51,335 nt of DNA, from contig DIEM01000032.1 in the NCBI GenBank assembly GCA_002418625.1, positions 298 through 51,632 on the forward strand, given 5' to 3'. A program made the translations under genes and the position numbers. This document shows positions 17,725-25,502 of the stretch, piece by piece (position 1 is the first letter of the stretch; each line of letters opens with the position of its first letter). The notes below the pieces were generated by a model. It worked only from the letters and a program-made list of their open reading frames with translations. It made no database searches and had not been told where the DNA came from. This DNA comes from Firmicutes bacterium UBA5774 (GTDB taxonomy: Bacteria; Bacillota; Clostridia; Peptostreptococcales; Anaerovoracaceae).

Positions 17725-17820
17725 GGCTCCGAGCTGGCTGCCCTAATGGTCATTCTATGGGCATTCAGCCTTCAGGGTTTGGTTGGAAACGACCCTGCCT
17801 TCCATTGTGAAAAGGAGAAA
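17725..17820 (+). ncRNA. Moco (molybdenum/tungsten cofactor) riboswitch candidate
   Basis: The leader of modABC has a compact fold. CTCC (17727-17730) pairs with GGAG (17814-17817). GGCTG (17736-17740) pairs with CAGCC (17766-17770), continued by GCCC/GGGC. CAGGGT (17773-17778) pairs with ACCCTG (17792-17797) around a loop containing GGTTGGAAACG. The conserved-looking segments CTCCGAGC, GGTTGGAAACG, CCTGCCTTCC and AAAAGGAGAAAC resemble Moco RNAs from Clostridia as I remember them. Placement before a molybdate/tungstate importer supports the call. A covariance-model search (RF01055) was not possible. Confidence 0.68.
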
Positions 17821-17858
17821 CTGTTGATTTTTGATTTACAGTAGAGATTTGCCATTCG

Positions 17859-17895
17859 GCGGCTCGGTGCTTTTCACTGGGCCGCTATATTATTG
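17859..17895 (+). terminator. Leader hairpin, likely riboswitch expression platform
   Basis: GCGGCTCGGTG at 17859-17869 pairs with CACTGGGCCGC at 17875-17885 (two G-U pairs, five-base loop) and is followed by TATATTATTGT. It lies 42 bases after the riboswitch core and 72 bases before modA, as expected for transcription attenuation. Confidence 0.6.
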
Positions 17896-17957
17896 TGCTT
17901 GAAGACATGGCCGATATATTCGTGTTGCATATGTAATTTATAAGGAGACTAAAAAGC

Positions 17958-18755
17958 ATGAAAAGATTTCTGTGTATTGTTGTAACAATCCTATTGCTGT
18001 CAAGTTTAGCGGTATTGGCAGGGTGCGCTTCAAGCGCGACATCCGAGCCGGCCTCAAGTGAGCCGGAGGCATTGCCGTTTGAAGGGGAGACGCTCAACCT
18101 TTATGTTGCGGCCGGTATGAAAAACCCAATGGATCGGGTCATTGAGATTTTTCAAAGCGAAACAGGCGCGACAGTTGCAGTGAATTATGGCCCATCGGGC
18201 GGCTTGTATGCCCAGATCGAACAAGACCAGCCGTGCGACCTTTATTATTCCGCCGACTGGCTCTATATCGAAAAACTTGATGAGATTGGAAAATTGGAAA
18301 AAGGAAACAAGTTTTTGACCGATAATCTGGTGCTGGTCGTTTCAGAAACCGGACAAAGCAAGGTTGGCGCCATGGAGGATCTCGGCAAACCTGGTGTCGT
18401 TGTCGCGATGGCCGACGCTCAGGCGCCGGTTGGTGTCTATTCCCAAAACGCACTTGTCAACATGGGGTTATGGGATGCAGTATCTCCCAATATCAAGGCG
18501 ATGCCGAGCACGGTGAATCAGGTGGCCATTATGGTCAAGGAGGATCAGGTGGACGCAGCGCTTGTTTATTCAAGTGTAGCGAATGGCAACGAGCTTGAGA
18601 CAGTGGAAGTGATCGATTCAGAATACTCCGGAGAAATCGTATTCGGTTCAGCGGTTATTAAAGAAGGGCAGGGCGAATTGGCAGAGGCTTTCGCAGCTGC
18701 AGCAGCGGAAAACGTCTCGATATTTGAAGAATATGGATGGAAAGCTTGTGAATAA
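17958..18755 (+). CDS. modA: Molybdate/tungstate-binding lipoprotein ModA
   Basis: A 265-residue protein behind ATAAGGAG. The signal peptide ends in a lipobox (LAGC, Cys22), followed by a Ser/Glu-rich linker. The mature part has the ModA pattern LNLYVAAGMKNPMDRVIEIF, NYGPSGGLYAQIEQ, CDLYYSADWLYIEKL and VDAALVYSSVA. It captures molybdate or tungstate outside the cell for ModBC. The riboswitch in its leader implies control by cofactor level. The sequence alone does not separate molybdate from tungstate. Confidence 0.9.
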   Translation: MKRFLCIVVTILLLSSLAVLAGCASSATSEPASSEPEALPFEGETLNLYVAAGMKNPMDRVIEIFQSETGATVAVNYGPSGGLYAQIEQDQPCDLYYSADWLYIEKLDEIGKLEKGNKFLTDNLVLVVSETGQSKVGAMEDLGKPGVVVAMADAQAPVGVYSQNALVNMGLWDAVSPNIKAMPSTVNQVAIMVKEDQVDAALVYSSVANGNELETVEVIDSEYSGEIVFGSAVIKEGQGELAEAFAAAAAENVSIFEEYGWKACE

Positions 18756-19521
18756 AGAATTGATAAGAATATTTTTTCTGCCGCTATTTATACTGCTGAT
18801 CATTTTCCCCGTCCTCGCATTGGTTTTCAACCTGACGATGGATGGGATCCGGTCAACATTTGCAGACCCGTTTTTTTGGGACAGTGTCAGAAATACGTTG
18901 ATTGCAGCTTTATTGGCTGCGGCCCTGGCTGTCGTCGTTTCGATCGGTTTCGCGTATTATCATTTGTTCCATCGCGATTCAATGGTGTATAAAGTGGCAA
19001 ATTTGTTCAACGACCTGCCGATAGCGCTGCCGCATACCGTTGCGGGCTTGGCGCTGCTTTTGGCGTTCGGTCGGAAGACCTGCGGGTTTTTAGGCGAAAC
19101 CGGAGCTGCCTTTACACTTTTTGCGGTCGTATTGGCTATGTTTTTCGTATCCTATTCTTTAGCTGCACGGACGCTGGTATCAGGAGTGGATCAAATGGAG
19201 CCGGAAGTGGTCGATGTAGCCAGAACGCTGGGAGATAATCCGAGTCAGGTCTATTTTCGCGTGGTTCTTCCGCTGATGGGTGAAGCGCTGTTCTCGGGTT
19301 TCGTGCTTGGGTTTTCAAGGGCGCTGAGTGAATTCGCAGCGGTCATCATGTTTGGCGGCAATATGCCGGGAAGGACGCAGGTGCTGGCTTCCTATGTTTT
19401 CACCAAAGTCGAGGTGGGCGATCTCGATATGGCTGTAACAGCTGCGGTTTTCTGTGTAGCATTGTCTTTGCTGATCGTCATATTATTAAGCTTCAGGAGG
19501 CGTTTTTATGCTAAAGGCTAA
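18733..19521 (+). CDS. modB: Molybdate/tungstate ABC permease ModB
   Basis: About 262 residues with six hydrophobic segments and the binding-protein-dependent permease signature EPEVVDVARTLGDNPSQVYFRVVLP, shown here only as the EAA-loop core DVARTLGDNP. Also present are LPIALPHTVAGLALLLAFGR and FSRALSEFAAVIMFGG, typical of ModB/CysW. The start overlaps the end of modA. ATG 18733 was chosen, but GTG 18748 behind GGATGGAAA is equally possible. It forms the channel with ModC. Confidence 0.9.
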   Translation: MDGKLVNKELIRIFFLPLFILLIIFPVLALVFNLTMDGIRSTFADPFFWDSVRNTLIAALLAAALAVVVSIGFAYYHLFHRDSMVYKVANLFNDLPIALPHTVAGLALLLAFGRKTCGFLGETGAAFTLFAVVLAMFFVSYSLAARTLVSGVDQMEPEVVDVARTLGDNPSQVYFRVVLPLMGEALFSGFVLGFSRALSEFAAVIMFGGNMPGRTQVLASYVFTKVEVGDLDMAVTAAVFCVALSLLIVILLSFRRRFYAKG

Positions 19522-20191
19522 AGGAATCACTAAAAAGTTCAAACATCAGATCGTTCTGCAAGAGGCCAGCCTGGAAGTCGATTCGGAGATCAAAGCGCTG
19601 ATCGGAATCAATGGAAGCGGAAAGTCCACCTTTTTAAAAATATTGGCCGGGATCGTTTCTGCTGATCATGGCAGCGTGCTCTTGAACGGAATCGATGTTG
19701 CAGGGCTTCCTCCCGAAAAGCGAAATGTCGGCTATGTTCCGCAGCATCCGGCTCTATTTCGGCACCTGACTGTCAAGGAAAATATTCTTTACGGCATGCG
19801 CAACGGAAGGGGGTCTATCGAAGCCTATGAGCGAGTGGTTGCGCTGCTTGATTTGGAGAGCATCCTGGATAAATATCCAAGGGAGCTGAGCGGTGGATAT
19901 CGTACGCGAACGTCCCTGGCAAGGGCTCTTGTGCCGAAACCGCAAATATTGCTTATGGATGAGCCGCTGACCGGAATAGATGTCGTCCTCAAAGAAAGGA
20001 TCCTGCCCGATTTTCGTAAGGTACTCAAGGAATTGCAGGTCCCGGTCCTTTATGTCACCCATGATCCGAAGGAAGCGGAGCTGCTGGCTGATAATTATGC
20101 TATTATGGATGATGGGAAGATCCGCCAATTGGATACCGCAGCTGAAGCTTTTGAATTGATACGCACAAGTATTCTGAAAAATTACGCCTGA
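19508..20191 (+). CDS. modC: Molybdate/tungstate ABC ATP-binding protein ModC-like
   Basis: A 227-residue protein whose start overlaps the modB end by 14 bases, behind AGGAGGCG. It has Walker A GINGSGKST, the Q-loop VPQHPALF, the signature ELSGGYRTRTSLARAL, Walker B ILLMDEPLTGID and the switch His YVTHDPKEAELL. It is short for ModC: the C-terminal TOBE/Mop domain that senses molybdate in many ModC proteins is absent, so feedback may rely on the riboswitch. Confidence 0.9.
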   Translation: MLKAKGITKKFKHQIVLQEASLEVDSEIKALIGINGSGKSTFLKILAGIVSADHGSVLLNGIDVAGLPPEKRNVGYVPQHPALFRHLTVKENILYGMRNGRGSIEAYERVVALLDLESILDKYPRELSGGYRTRTSLARALVPKPQILLMDEPLTGIDVVLKERILPDFRKVLKELQVPVLYVTHDPKEAELLADNYAIMDDGKIRQLDTAAEAFELIRTSILKNYA

Positions 20192-20285
20192 CAGCGAAGG
20201 ACATAAATTTGTCAGTACTCCTATTCATTGTCGAGATATGATAGAATTAAGACACATTAAATCAAAAAAAGAGGAGATGTCTGAT

Positions 20286-20471
20286 ATGTCGTTTCTATCG
20301 CGGCAGGGCGAGAGCGTGGATGCGAACAAGGCTTCGGAGGTTAAAATCCTTAAAGCGGTCCTATGGATTTATATAATTATGTGCCTTGCGATCGCCGGGC
20401 TGAATTACGGATACGCCGGCCGCGCTTCCGCGTGTGGGCTGCGGACACTGCATAGACAGTTGTCCGACTGA
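20286..20471 (+). CDS. Small single-span membrane protein, unknown function
   Basis: The 61-residue frame is read from ATG 20286, nine bases after GAGGAG; an ATG at 20277 is too close to that site. One membrane helix (LKAVLWIYIIMCLAIAGLNYGYA, given here by its core LWIYIIMCLAIAG) is followed by a short basic tail. No family was recognised. It lies between modC and a methyltransferase gene 60 bases downstream. Its reality rests on the ribosome binding site and a convincing helix. Confidence 0.45.
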   Translation: MSFLSRQGESVDANKASEVKILKAVLWIYIIMCLAIAGLNYGYAGRASACGLRTLHRQLSD

Positions 20472-20531
20472 AAACCTGTCGTATTCAACAGGATTTTTGG
20501 ATCGTATCCAAAAGAAGAAGGGGTATGGAAC

Positions 20532-21158
20532 ATGAGTAAAGACAATGCATTTGAGAATCATTCCGATGCATATGAGAGATGGTTCGAGAGGAATGACCTT
20601 ATTTTGGATTCGGAAGTTGAAGCGATCAGGCAGCTGCTTCCGGATTCGGGTCAAGGGATAGAAATTGGTGTCGGAACGGGTATATTCGCCTCAAGGCTTG
20701 GAATTCTGGACGGAGTCGAGCCTTCGTCTAAAATGGGTGAGCTCGCAGCAAGCCGTGGAATAAATGTCATCTCAGCCTCCGCCGAAAAGCTGCCGATATC
20801 GGACGGATCATATCAATTCGCGCTCATGGTCACTGTTGATTGCTTTCTTGAAGATGTGCCGGGAGCACTTGGGGAAGTACGCAGAATCCTGGCAGATGCA
20901 GGATTGTTTATCGTCGCTTTTATTGATAGGGAAACGGCGCTTGGCCATCAATACGAGCGGAGAAAAGAAAGCGACACCTTCTATGGACATGCGAAGTTCC
21001 ATTCTTCGGAGGAAATGGCATTGCTTCTCGAGGCTGCCGGGTTTGAGGTCGTCGATAAGAGACAAACGATCTATTCTTTTGATAACAAGCTGCAGGACAT
21101 CAGGAACGGCACGGGTGAAGGCGTATTTGCGGTAATCAAGGCTAAAAAAATACCATAA
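20532..21158 (+). CDS. Class I SAM-dependent methyltransferase (UbiE/Methyltransf_11 type)
   Basis: A 208-residue protein behind AAGAAGGGG. It starts with FENHSDAYERWFERN, has motif I GIEIGVGTGIFASRL, an acidic residue at the end of strand 2 (LDGVEPSSKM), and VISASAEKLPISDGSYQFAL (motif region II/III). The substrate is not apparent. The family methylates small molecules, often lipid-like or metalloid compounds. It ends convergently with the minus-strand cluster about 100 bases further on. Confidence 0.88.
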   Translation: MSKDNAFENHSDAYERWFERNDLILDSEVEAIRQLLPDSGQGIEIGVGTGIFASRLGILDGVEPSSKMGELAASRGINVISASAEKLPISDGSYQFALMVTVDCFLEDVPGALGEVRRILADAGLFIVAFIDRETALGHQYERRKESDTFYGHAKFHSSEEMALLLEAAGFEVVDKRQTIYSFDNKLQDIRNGTGEGVFAVIKAKKIP

Positions 21159-21259
21159 GTCCTTGAAAGCAAACCGGAGGCTTCTTTGATCGTCACTTTA
21201 ACACCGCCGTTTGCCTGGCTGAAGACAAGTCTATTGCTGTCGATGGCGGGAGGCTGGCG

Positions 21260-21547
21260 CTATGTATTGATGATTTTGACGATTGTTCCGTCGGAAGCTT
21301 CAACATCGACGAAGCTTAATCCCCGGTAAGCTTTGATCTGATGCAGGGTACGCCTGAGCTCGGCATAATCGATGTTCTCGATCATGTGCCGAATCCATTT
21401 CTGCTGCTGACCGCCCGCGAAACGATGGCTGCCTATAACAAGCCGGGCAGTGGATTTTCTGATGAACAGGTCGATGAAGAGATGATAGGGTATTGGCGTA
21501 TTCATTCTGAAACCCGATTGAGGGTCCTTAATTTGTACTTTCAGCAT
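21260..21547 (-). CDS. Paralogue of the downstream SHOCT/YvlB-like C-terminal domain
   Basis: A 95-residue minus-strand frame with a weak ribosome binding site, seven bases after the stop of the gene at 21555-21989 and so probably translationally coupled to it. Its body matches the C-terminal domain of that neighbour: a KVQIKDP strand, a helix of basic residues, YAELRRTLHQIKAYRG, and the ending VDVEASDGTIVKI (compare VDVETSTGDLVII in the neighbour). It looks like a tandem duplicate of that domain without the N-terminal helix. Function unknown. Confidence 0.6.
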   Translation of the reverse strand: MLKVQIKDPQSGFRMNTPIPYHLFIDLFIRKSTARLVIGSHRFAGGQQQKWIRHMIENIDYAELRRTLHQIKAYRGLSFVDVEASDGTIVKIINT

Positions 21548-21554
21548 AACGGCA

Positions 21555-21989
21555 CTATCCGACTATATCGATGATGACCAGGTCCCCGGTAGAGGTTTCG
21601 ACGTCAACGATCCGCCCTGTCAGATCGCTGTCGATGGCGAGGATGATCGAATCCATCAATTCTTCAATGTTTACGCCCTGTAAATGTTCATGATCCACCA
21701 TGGGTATTTTACCCGTGACTTTGAGAATGCCCTTGACAAAGTTCAACGGGAGATTGACCTTGACTTTGTCGCCGACCTCCGAAAGGACTCTGACCTGCAG
21801 CATTTTCTGCCCCGGGATCTGATCCTTTGCCATATCGCTCTCCATCAATATCCTTTTATCCTCAATGGATTTTGGAGACTGCTCCGGCTCTGCGGCGCCC
21901 TTGACCGCGGTCGCGAGGGCGGCCGCCTGCTCTGCCGTGATTTTACCCTCCTCGAGCATTTTCATAATTCTTAATATTTCTTCGTTCAT
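21555..21989 (-). CDS. SHOCT-like / YvlB-type domain protein
   Basis: A 144-residue protein. The start at 21989 is preferred because a GAAAGGAG site precedes it. The N-terminal helix MNEEILRIMKMLEEGKITA followed by EQAAALA is the short helical module seen in SHOCT-like and YvlB proteins. The C-terminal domain (VRVLSEVGDKVKVNLPLNF, then GVNIEELMDSIILAI, VDVETSTGDLVIID) resembles the family that accompanies DUF2089 regulators. The upstream DUF2089 gene ends with the same kind of helical module (NKIENGEISPEEAVMLLN). Probably part of an envelope-stress or metal-linked regulatory unit; this is inference. Confidence 0.75.
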   Translation of the reverse strand: MNEEILRIMKMLEEGKITAEQAAALATAVKGAAEPEQSPKSIEDKRILMESDMAKDQIPGQKMLQVRVLSEVGDKVKVNLPLNFVKGILKVTGKIPMVDHEHLQGVNIEELMDSIILAIDSDLTGRIVDVETSTGDLVIIDIVG

Positions 21990-22015
21990 TTTATATACTC
22001 CTTTCATATTGGATT

Positions 22016-22381
22016 TCATTTGATGCTGTTTAGAAGCATGACTGCTTCTTCCGGGCTGATTTCGCCATTCTCGATCTTGTTCAGTATTTCATCCCTTGAA
22101 GTCCTGCCTTTGGCAACTGAATCGCCGCTCAAAATCTCAACGACCTGGTCGAGCTTCGCTCTTACAGTAGGATAGGATATCCCAAGTTCCTTTTCGACAT
22201 CCTTGATATTGCCCCTGCTTTTCAGGAAAACGGTAACAAATTCCAATTGCTCCCTGCTGAGCTGAAGCAGCTTCGGAAAATCAAAATTATTTTCGATTAC
22301 TGTACCGCAGGTATCGCATTTCAGCTTGACGGCTTTCAGATTGCCTTCGCAGACCGGGCATTTCGTTAATATTTTAATCAT
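22016..22381 (-). CDS. DUF2089 family protein (zinc ribbon plus helix-turn-helix)
   Basis: A 121-residue protein starting at 22381 behind GGGAGGTGC; the longer open frame upstream would be an unsupported AT-rich extension. Residues 8-25 hold a four-cysteine zinc ribbon (CPVC, CDTC). A helix-turn-helix-like segment follows (LGISYPTVRAKLDQVVEIL), and a C-terminal short helix module matches the neighbour. It probably regulates its own operon. It is separated from the next minus-strand gene by 26 bases. Confidence 0.85.
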   Translation of the reverse strand: MIKILTKCPVCEGNLKAVKLKCDTCGTVIENNFDFPKLLQLSREQLEFVTVFLKSRGNIKDVEKELGISYPTVRAKLDQVVEILSGDSVAKGRTSRDEILNKIENGEISPEEAVMLLNSIK

Positions 22382-22400
22382 AAAGCACCTCCCACGACCT

Positions 22401-22429
22401 ATAATAAAACAATAAATTAAATAAATCAA
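22401..22429 (-). promoter_or_regulatory. Promoter of the DUF2089 operon
   Basis: On the minus strand, TTGATT (22429-22424) and TATTAT (22406-22401) are spaced by 17 bases, 20 bases before the DUF2089 start. The rest of the 22382-22723 gap is AT-rich up to 22510, then GC-richer with no supported gene; TAAAAT at about 22638 may be part of the msrAB promoter. Confidence 0.6.
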
Positions 22430-22723
22430 TACTAAAATTAATAAAATTAACAAAAATATTAATATAATTAACTTAAAAATAAAAACATACAAAAAAACTG
22501 ATGTTTTGCCAATCGCTTTCAAATAGTCGTCGCGACCGCCCGGCATGCTCTGACGGCTTTAACTGCTTCCGCTTCGTCCGCCCTTGCCGAACGACTGTAT
22601 TCCAATAAAATATTGTCGGCATCCAGCATTGAAATGTGGTAAAATTCAGTCAGAGATGAGCGACAGCGATGAGTCGGCTGTTCTGCCCTCAAACCGGCCA
22701 ATATTGAAAGAGGTGATTGGGCG

Positions 22724-23824
22724 ATGACCACTATGAAACCATTTGTTGTAAAAATTATTATCGTCATGATCCTGGCGAGCGTCGGGATATTTGGATTTTC
22801 AGTTCTCAACAGGACCGGCAGCTCCGATGGAGAAAATAAAGACAAACCGCTGGAGGTCGTGCCGGATTATAAAAACAGCCGCTATAAGGAAATTTATCTG
22901 GCTGGAGGATGCTTTTGGGGTGTTCAGGCATATATTGACAGAATAACCGGAGTCGAGTACACCAGCGTAGGATATGCGAACGGCAAAAGTAAAGAAACCG
23001 ATTACTATTCAATAAAGAAGACCGGGCATGCGGAAACGGTTTATGTCGCCTACGACCCTGAAAAATTGAAGCTTGCGGAGCTTCTGGCCTATTTCTTCGG
23101 GATCATCGACCCGACGAGCCTGAACAGGCAGGGCAATGATCAGGGGACGCAGTACCGCTCGGGAGTATACTATGTCGACGAGGAGGATAAAGCGGTCATC
23201 GAGGCTGCGGCTGCGGACGAACAATCCAGGTACACCGCGAAAATCGTCACGGAGATCCTGCCTCTTGACAATTACGTCTATGCGGAGGATTATCACCAGG
23301 ATTATCTAGACAAGAATCCTGGCGGCTACTGCCACATTAACCTGAATGAGATACCAAACGAAAAGCCGATGGTGGATCAAGCGGATTATCCGAAGCCGTC
23401 AATTGAAGAAATCAGGGAAAGGCTCACGGATGCACAGTTCGGAATCACGCAGGAGTGCATGACGGAATATGCTTTCCAAAATGAATATTGGGATAACAGG
23501 GAAGCCGGGATCTATGTCGATATCGTGACAGGTGAACCTCTTTTCCTATCCTCGGACAAATATGATTCCGGCTCCGGATGGCCGTCGTTCACAAGGCCGA
23601 TCCAATGGAATGTCGTAACCTATAATATCGATGATTCGGCAGGTATGGAACGTATAGAAGTCAGAAGCAGAAGCGGAAACACACATCTTGGGCACTTGTT
23701 CAAAGATGGACCGGCCGAAGAGGGCGGCCTGCGCTATTGCATGAACAGCGGCGCGCTGGATTTCATCGGTCTTGACGAGCTGGAAGCCCGCGGTTATGGC
23801 AAATATAGGGTATTGATCGATTGA
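22724..23824 (+). CDS. msrAB: Membrane-anchored or secreted methionine sulfoxide reductase MsrA-MsrB fusion
   Basis: A 366-residue protein behind GAGGTGA. Residues 7-27 form a membrane anchor or signal sequence. MsrA (about 55-205) has the catalytic GGCFWGVQ and the late NPGGYCHINL resolving region. MsrB (about 225-360) has SGSGWPSFTRP, RSRSGNTHLGHLF and the catalytic RYCMNSGALDF. The MsrB part lacks the two zinc CxxC pairs of some homologues. The enzyme repairs both stereoisomers of methionine sulfoxide in proteins outside the membrane. The extracytoplasmic location fits the stress genes at the start of the window. A lipoprotein gene follows after 16 bases. Confidence 0.95.
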   Translation: MTTMKPFVVKIIIVMILASVGIFGFSVLNRTGSSDGENKDKPLEVVPDYKNSRYKEIYLAGGCFWGVQAYIDRITGVEYTSVGYANGKSKETDYYSIKKTGHAETVYVAYDPEKLKLAELLAYFFGIIDPTSLNRQGNDQGTQYRSGVYYVDEEDKAVIEAAAADEQSRYTAKIVTEILPLDNYVYAEDYHQDYLDKNPGGYCHINLNEIPNEKPMVDQADYPKPSIEEIRERLTDAQFGITQECMTEYAFQNEYWDNREAGIYVDIVTGEPLFLSSDKYDSGSGWPSFTRPIQWNVVTYNIDDSAGMERIEVRSRSGNTHLGHLFKDGPAEEGGLRYCMNSGALDFIGLDELEARGYGKYRVLID

Positions 23825-23840
23825 ACGGGAGGGATCTTTC

Positions 23841-24284
23841 ATGAAAATAAGGGTACTGATGCCGGCGGCATTTCTGATCATTGCCATAATTCTAATAGCG
23901 GCATGCGGTGATCGGGATTCGAGGCTGTCCATAACGCCTGAGATCGACGAATATACTCCCGCAATGTCTTCAGTACCGGGCATAGGCCTTATCGCCGGAT
24001 TCAGCCGGGATCTGAAGAACAAGGACTATAAGTTTCATTGGGTCGCCGAGCGGGGGACTTTTCTGAAATGGCATGACGGGGGCAAGGGCAGGATAGAGGT
24101 CCTGGGAAATGATATAAAAACCAATGAACATAAAGTATATTGGACGGTCGATCCAGACGAAAACATCAGCGAAAAATCCTTTCTAGTATATCTGACGGTC
24201 GAAGAAATAGATACTTCGGAAGTCATGTATGAGACAAGCATCCGGATCGATCAGGATCGGGAAGGCTATTTTTCAATCAAGTGA
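23841..24284 (+). CDS. Lipoprotein of unknown function
   Basis: A 147-residue protein behind GGGAGGG. The signal peptide ends in the lipobox LIAAC (Cys22). The mature part is predicted beta-rich (YKFHWVAERGTFLKWHD, KVYWTVDPDENI, SFLVYLTVEEID), suggesting an Ig-like or beta-sandwich domain. It is co-oriented with msrAB and ends at a strong terminator, so it is probably in the msrAB operon. No family was recognised. Confidence 0.75.
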   Translation: MKIRVLMPAAFLIIAIILIAACGDRDSRLSITPEIDEYTPAMSSVPGIGLIAGFSRDLKNKDYKFHWVAERGTFLKWHDGGKGRIEVLGNDIKTNEHKVYWTVDPDENISEKSFLVYLTVEEIDTSEVMYETSIRIDQDREGYFSIK

Positions 24285-24330
24285 CTTGAATGCCTAAGAG
24301 TTGTTCTTGAGCAATCACGAATCCGATAAG

Positions 24331-24360
24331 TCCCCCCAGTACGGGGGGATTTATTTTAGT
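24331..24360 (+). terminator. Intrinsic terminator of the msrAB operon
   Basis: TCCCCCC (24331-24337) and GGGGGGA (24343-24349) form a seven-base-pair GC stem with a five-base loop, followed by TTTATTTT. Confidence 0.9.
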
Positions 24361-24411
24361 TTTTGGAGCACTATACCTGTTAATGGGACGATCTGACGGG
24401 CGATAAACATA

Positions 24412-24440
24412 TTGACTTTAGATAGTGAATTGGATAATAT
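24412..24440 (+). promoter_or_regulatory. Promoter of the peptide-scavenging operon
   Basis: TTGACT at 24412-24417 and TAATAT at 24435-24440 with 17-base spacing, 55 bases before the LD-carboxypeptidase start. A second AT-rich -10-like TATAAT overlaps just downstream. Confidence 0.7.
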
Positions 24441-24495
24441 TATAATATATGAACAGTTGTATCACAATATGAACAATATATCGAGGTGATAAGGG

Positions 24496-25443
24496 ATGAA
24501 AAAACCGAAAAAACTCCAAAAGGGTGATACCATAGGCGTTATTTCCCCTTCAAGCCCATCTGAGAAAAAGAGCGAAGTGGTCCGAGGGCGGGAAATGCTG
24601 GAGGAATTGGGCTACAATGTCGTGTTGAGCCGGAACCTGAATAGGACGAAAGGCTTCGTCGCAGGCAGCGAGGAGGACCGCGCTTCGGATTTCAACGAAA
24701 TGTTCAAGCGCGAGGACATCGATGCGGTTTTTGTCACGCAAGGCGGCTATGGGTCTGCACAGATCATAAATCATATCGATTTTGAACTGGTGCGAAGCAA
24801 CCCGAAGATTTTTGTCGGCTTCAGCGACATCACGTCCCTTCATTTGGCAATCCAAAAATTTGCGGACCTTGTCACTTTTCACGGACCGGGCATGTCGCGC
24901 TTCAATAGCGAAGAGCTTACGGACTATACAAGAGAGCATTTCTTTAAAGCCCTTTCTTCTGATGAACCCATTGGAGAAATCAAATTGGCAAACCCTAAAA
25001 AATGGATCAACAGGTTCGGCTCAGGCTGCGTGGAGGGCGCCGTGACGGGCGGCAACCTGACTTTGACCTGCGCGAGCCTCGGAACTCCTTACGAAATCGA
25101 CTGCAAGGGGAAGATCCTGCTGTTGGAGGATCTTGACACAGAGCCCTGGACCTTCGACCATATGCTGTCCCATCTGAGAAATGCGGGCAAGCTTCGTGAC
25201 GCTGCCGGCATTATTGTGGGAGAATGCCTGAATTGTGTTCCGTTCAAGTATAATCCCGGATATAACGTGGATACCAGCCTTGAAGATGTGCTGGAATACT
25301 ATCTGGCGCCGCTGGGCGTTCCGGTCTTGTACGGCCTGCCGCTCGGACATACGGATGACCTGGCGACATTGCCGCTCGGCATACGAGCCAGGCTTGACGC
25401 GGACAGCAAGACATTCACGGTGCTGGAGAGCGGCGTGATTTGA
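24496..25443 (+). CDS. S66 family LD-carboxypeptidase (LdcA/MccF-like)
   Basis: A 315-residue cytoplasmic protein behind GAGGTGATAAGGG. It begins LQKGDTIGVISPSSP, has the nucleophile region GFSDITSLHLAI (Ser), HGPGM, the catalytic Glu in LLLEDLDTEPW and the His in GLPLGHTDD. The family removes the terminal D-alanine from murein tetrapeptides or inactivates microcin C-like compounds. It heads an operon with a peptide importer and two peptidases, which favours murein-peptide or dipeptide recycling over self-immunity. Confidence 0.93.
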   Translation: MKKPKKLQKGDTIGVISPSSPSEKKSEVVRGREMLEELGYNVVLSRNLNRTKGFVAGSEEDRASDFNEMFKREDIDAVFVTQGGYGSAQIINHIDFELVRSNPKIFVGFSDITSLHLAIQKFADLVTFHGPGMSRFNSEELTDYTREHFFKALSSDEPIGEIKLANPKKWINRFGSGCVEGAVTGGNLTLTCASLGTPYEIDCKGKILLLEDLDTEPWTFDHMLSHLRNAGKLRDAAGIIVGECLNCVPFKYNPGYNVDTSLEDVLEYYLAPLGVPVLYGLPLGHTDDLATLPLGIRARLDADSKTFTVLESGVI

Positions 25444-25502
25444 AGGAAATGGCCAAAATGTGGAATTGATTTTTTATGAAGAAATTGGAGGAGGAAAAAA
25501 CC

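Noticed and set aside
21159..21262. Reading past the TAG at 21260 the minus frame stays open and reads RQPPAIDSNRLVFSQANGG, which looks protein-like.
   Set aside because: The 95-residue gene ends naturally at a point matching its paralogue, and the extension soon runs antisense into the methyltransferase gene; a frameless relic is possible but not supported.
22519..22640. Short minus-strand frame ending AVKAVRACRAVATTI upstream of the DUF2089 promoter.
   Set aside because: No ribosome binding site and no conserved features.
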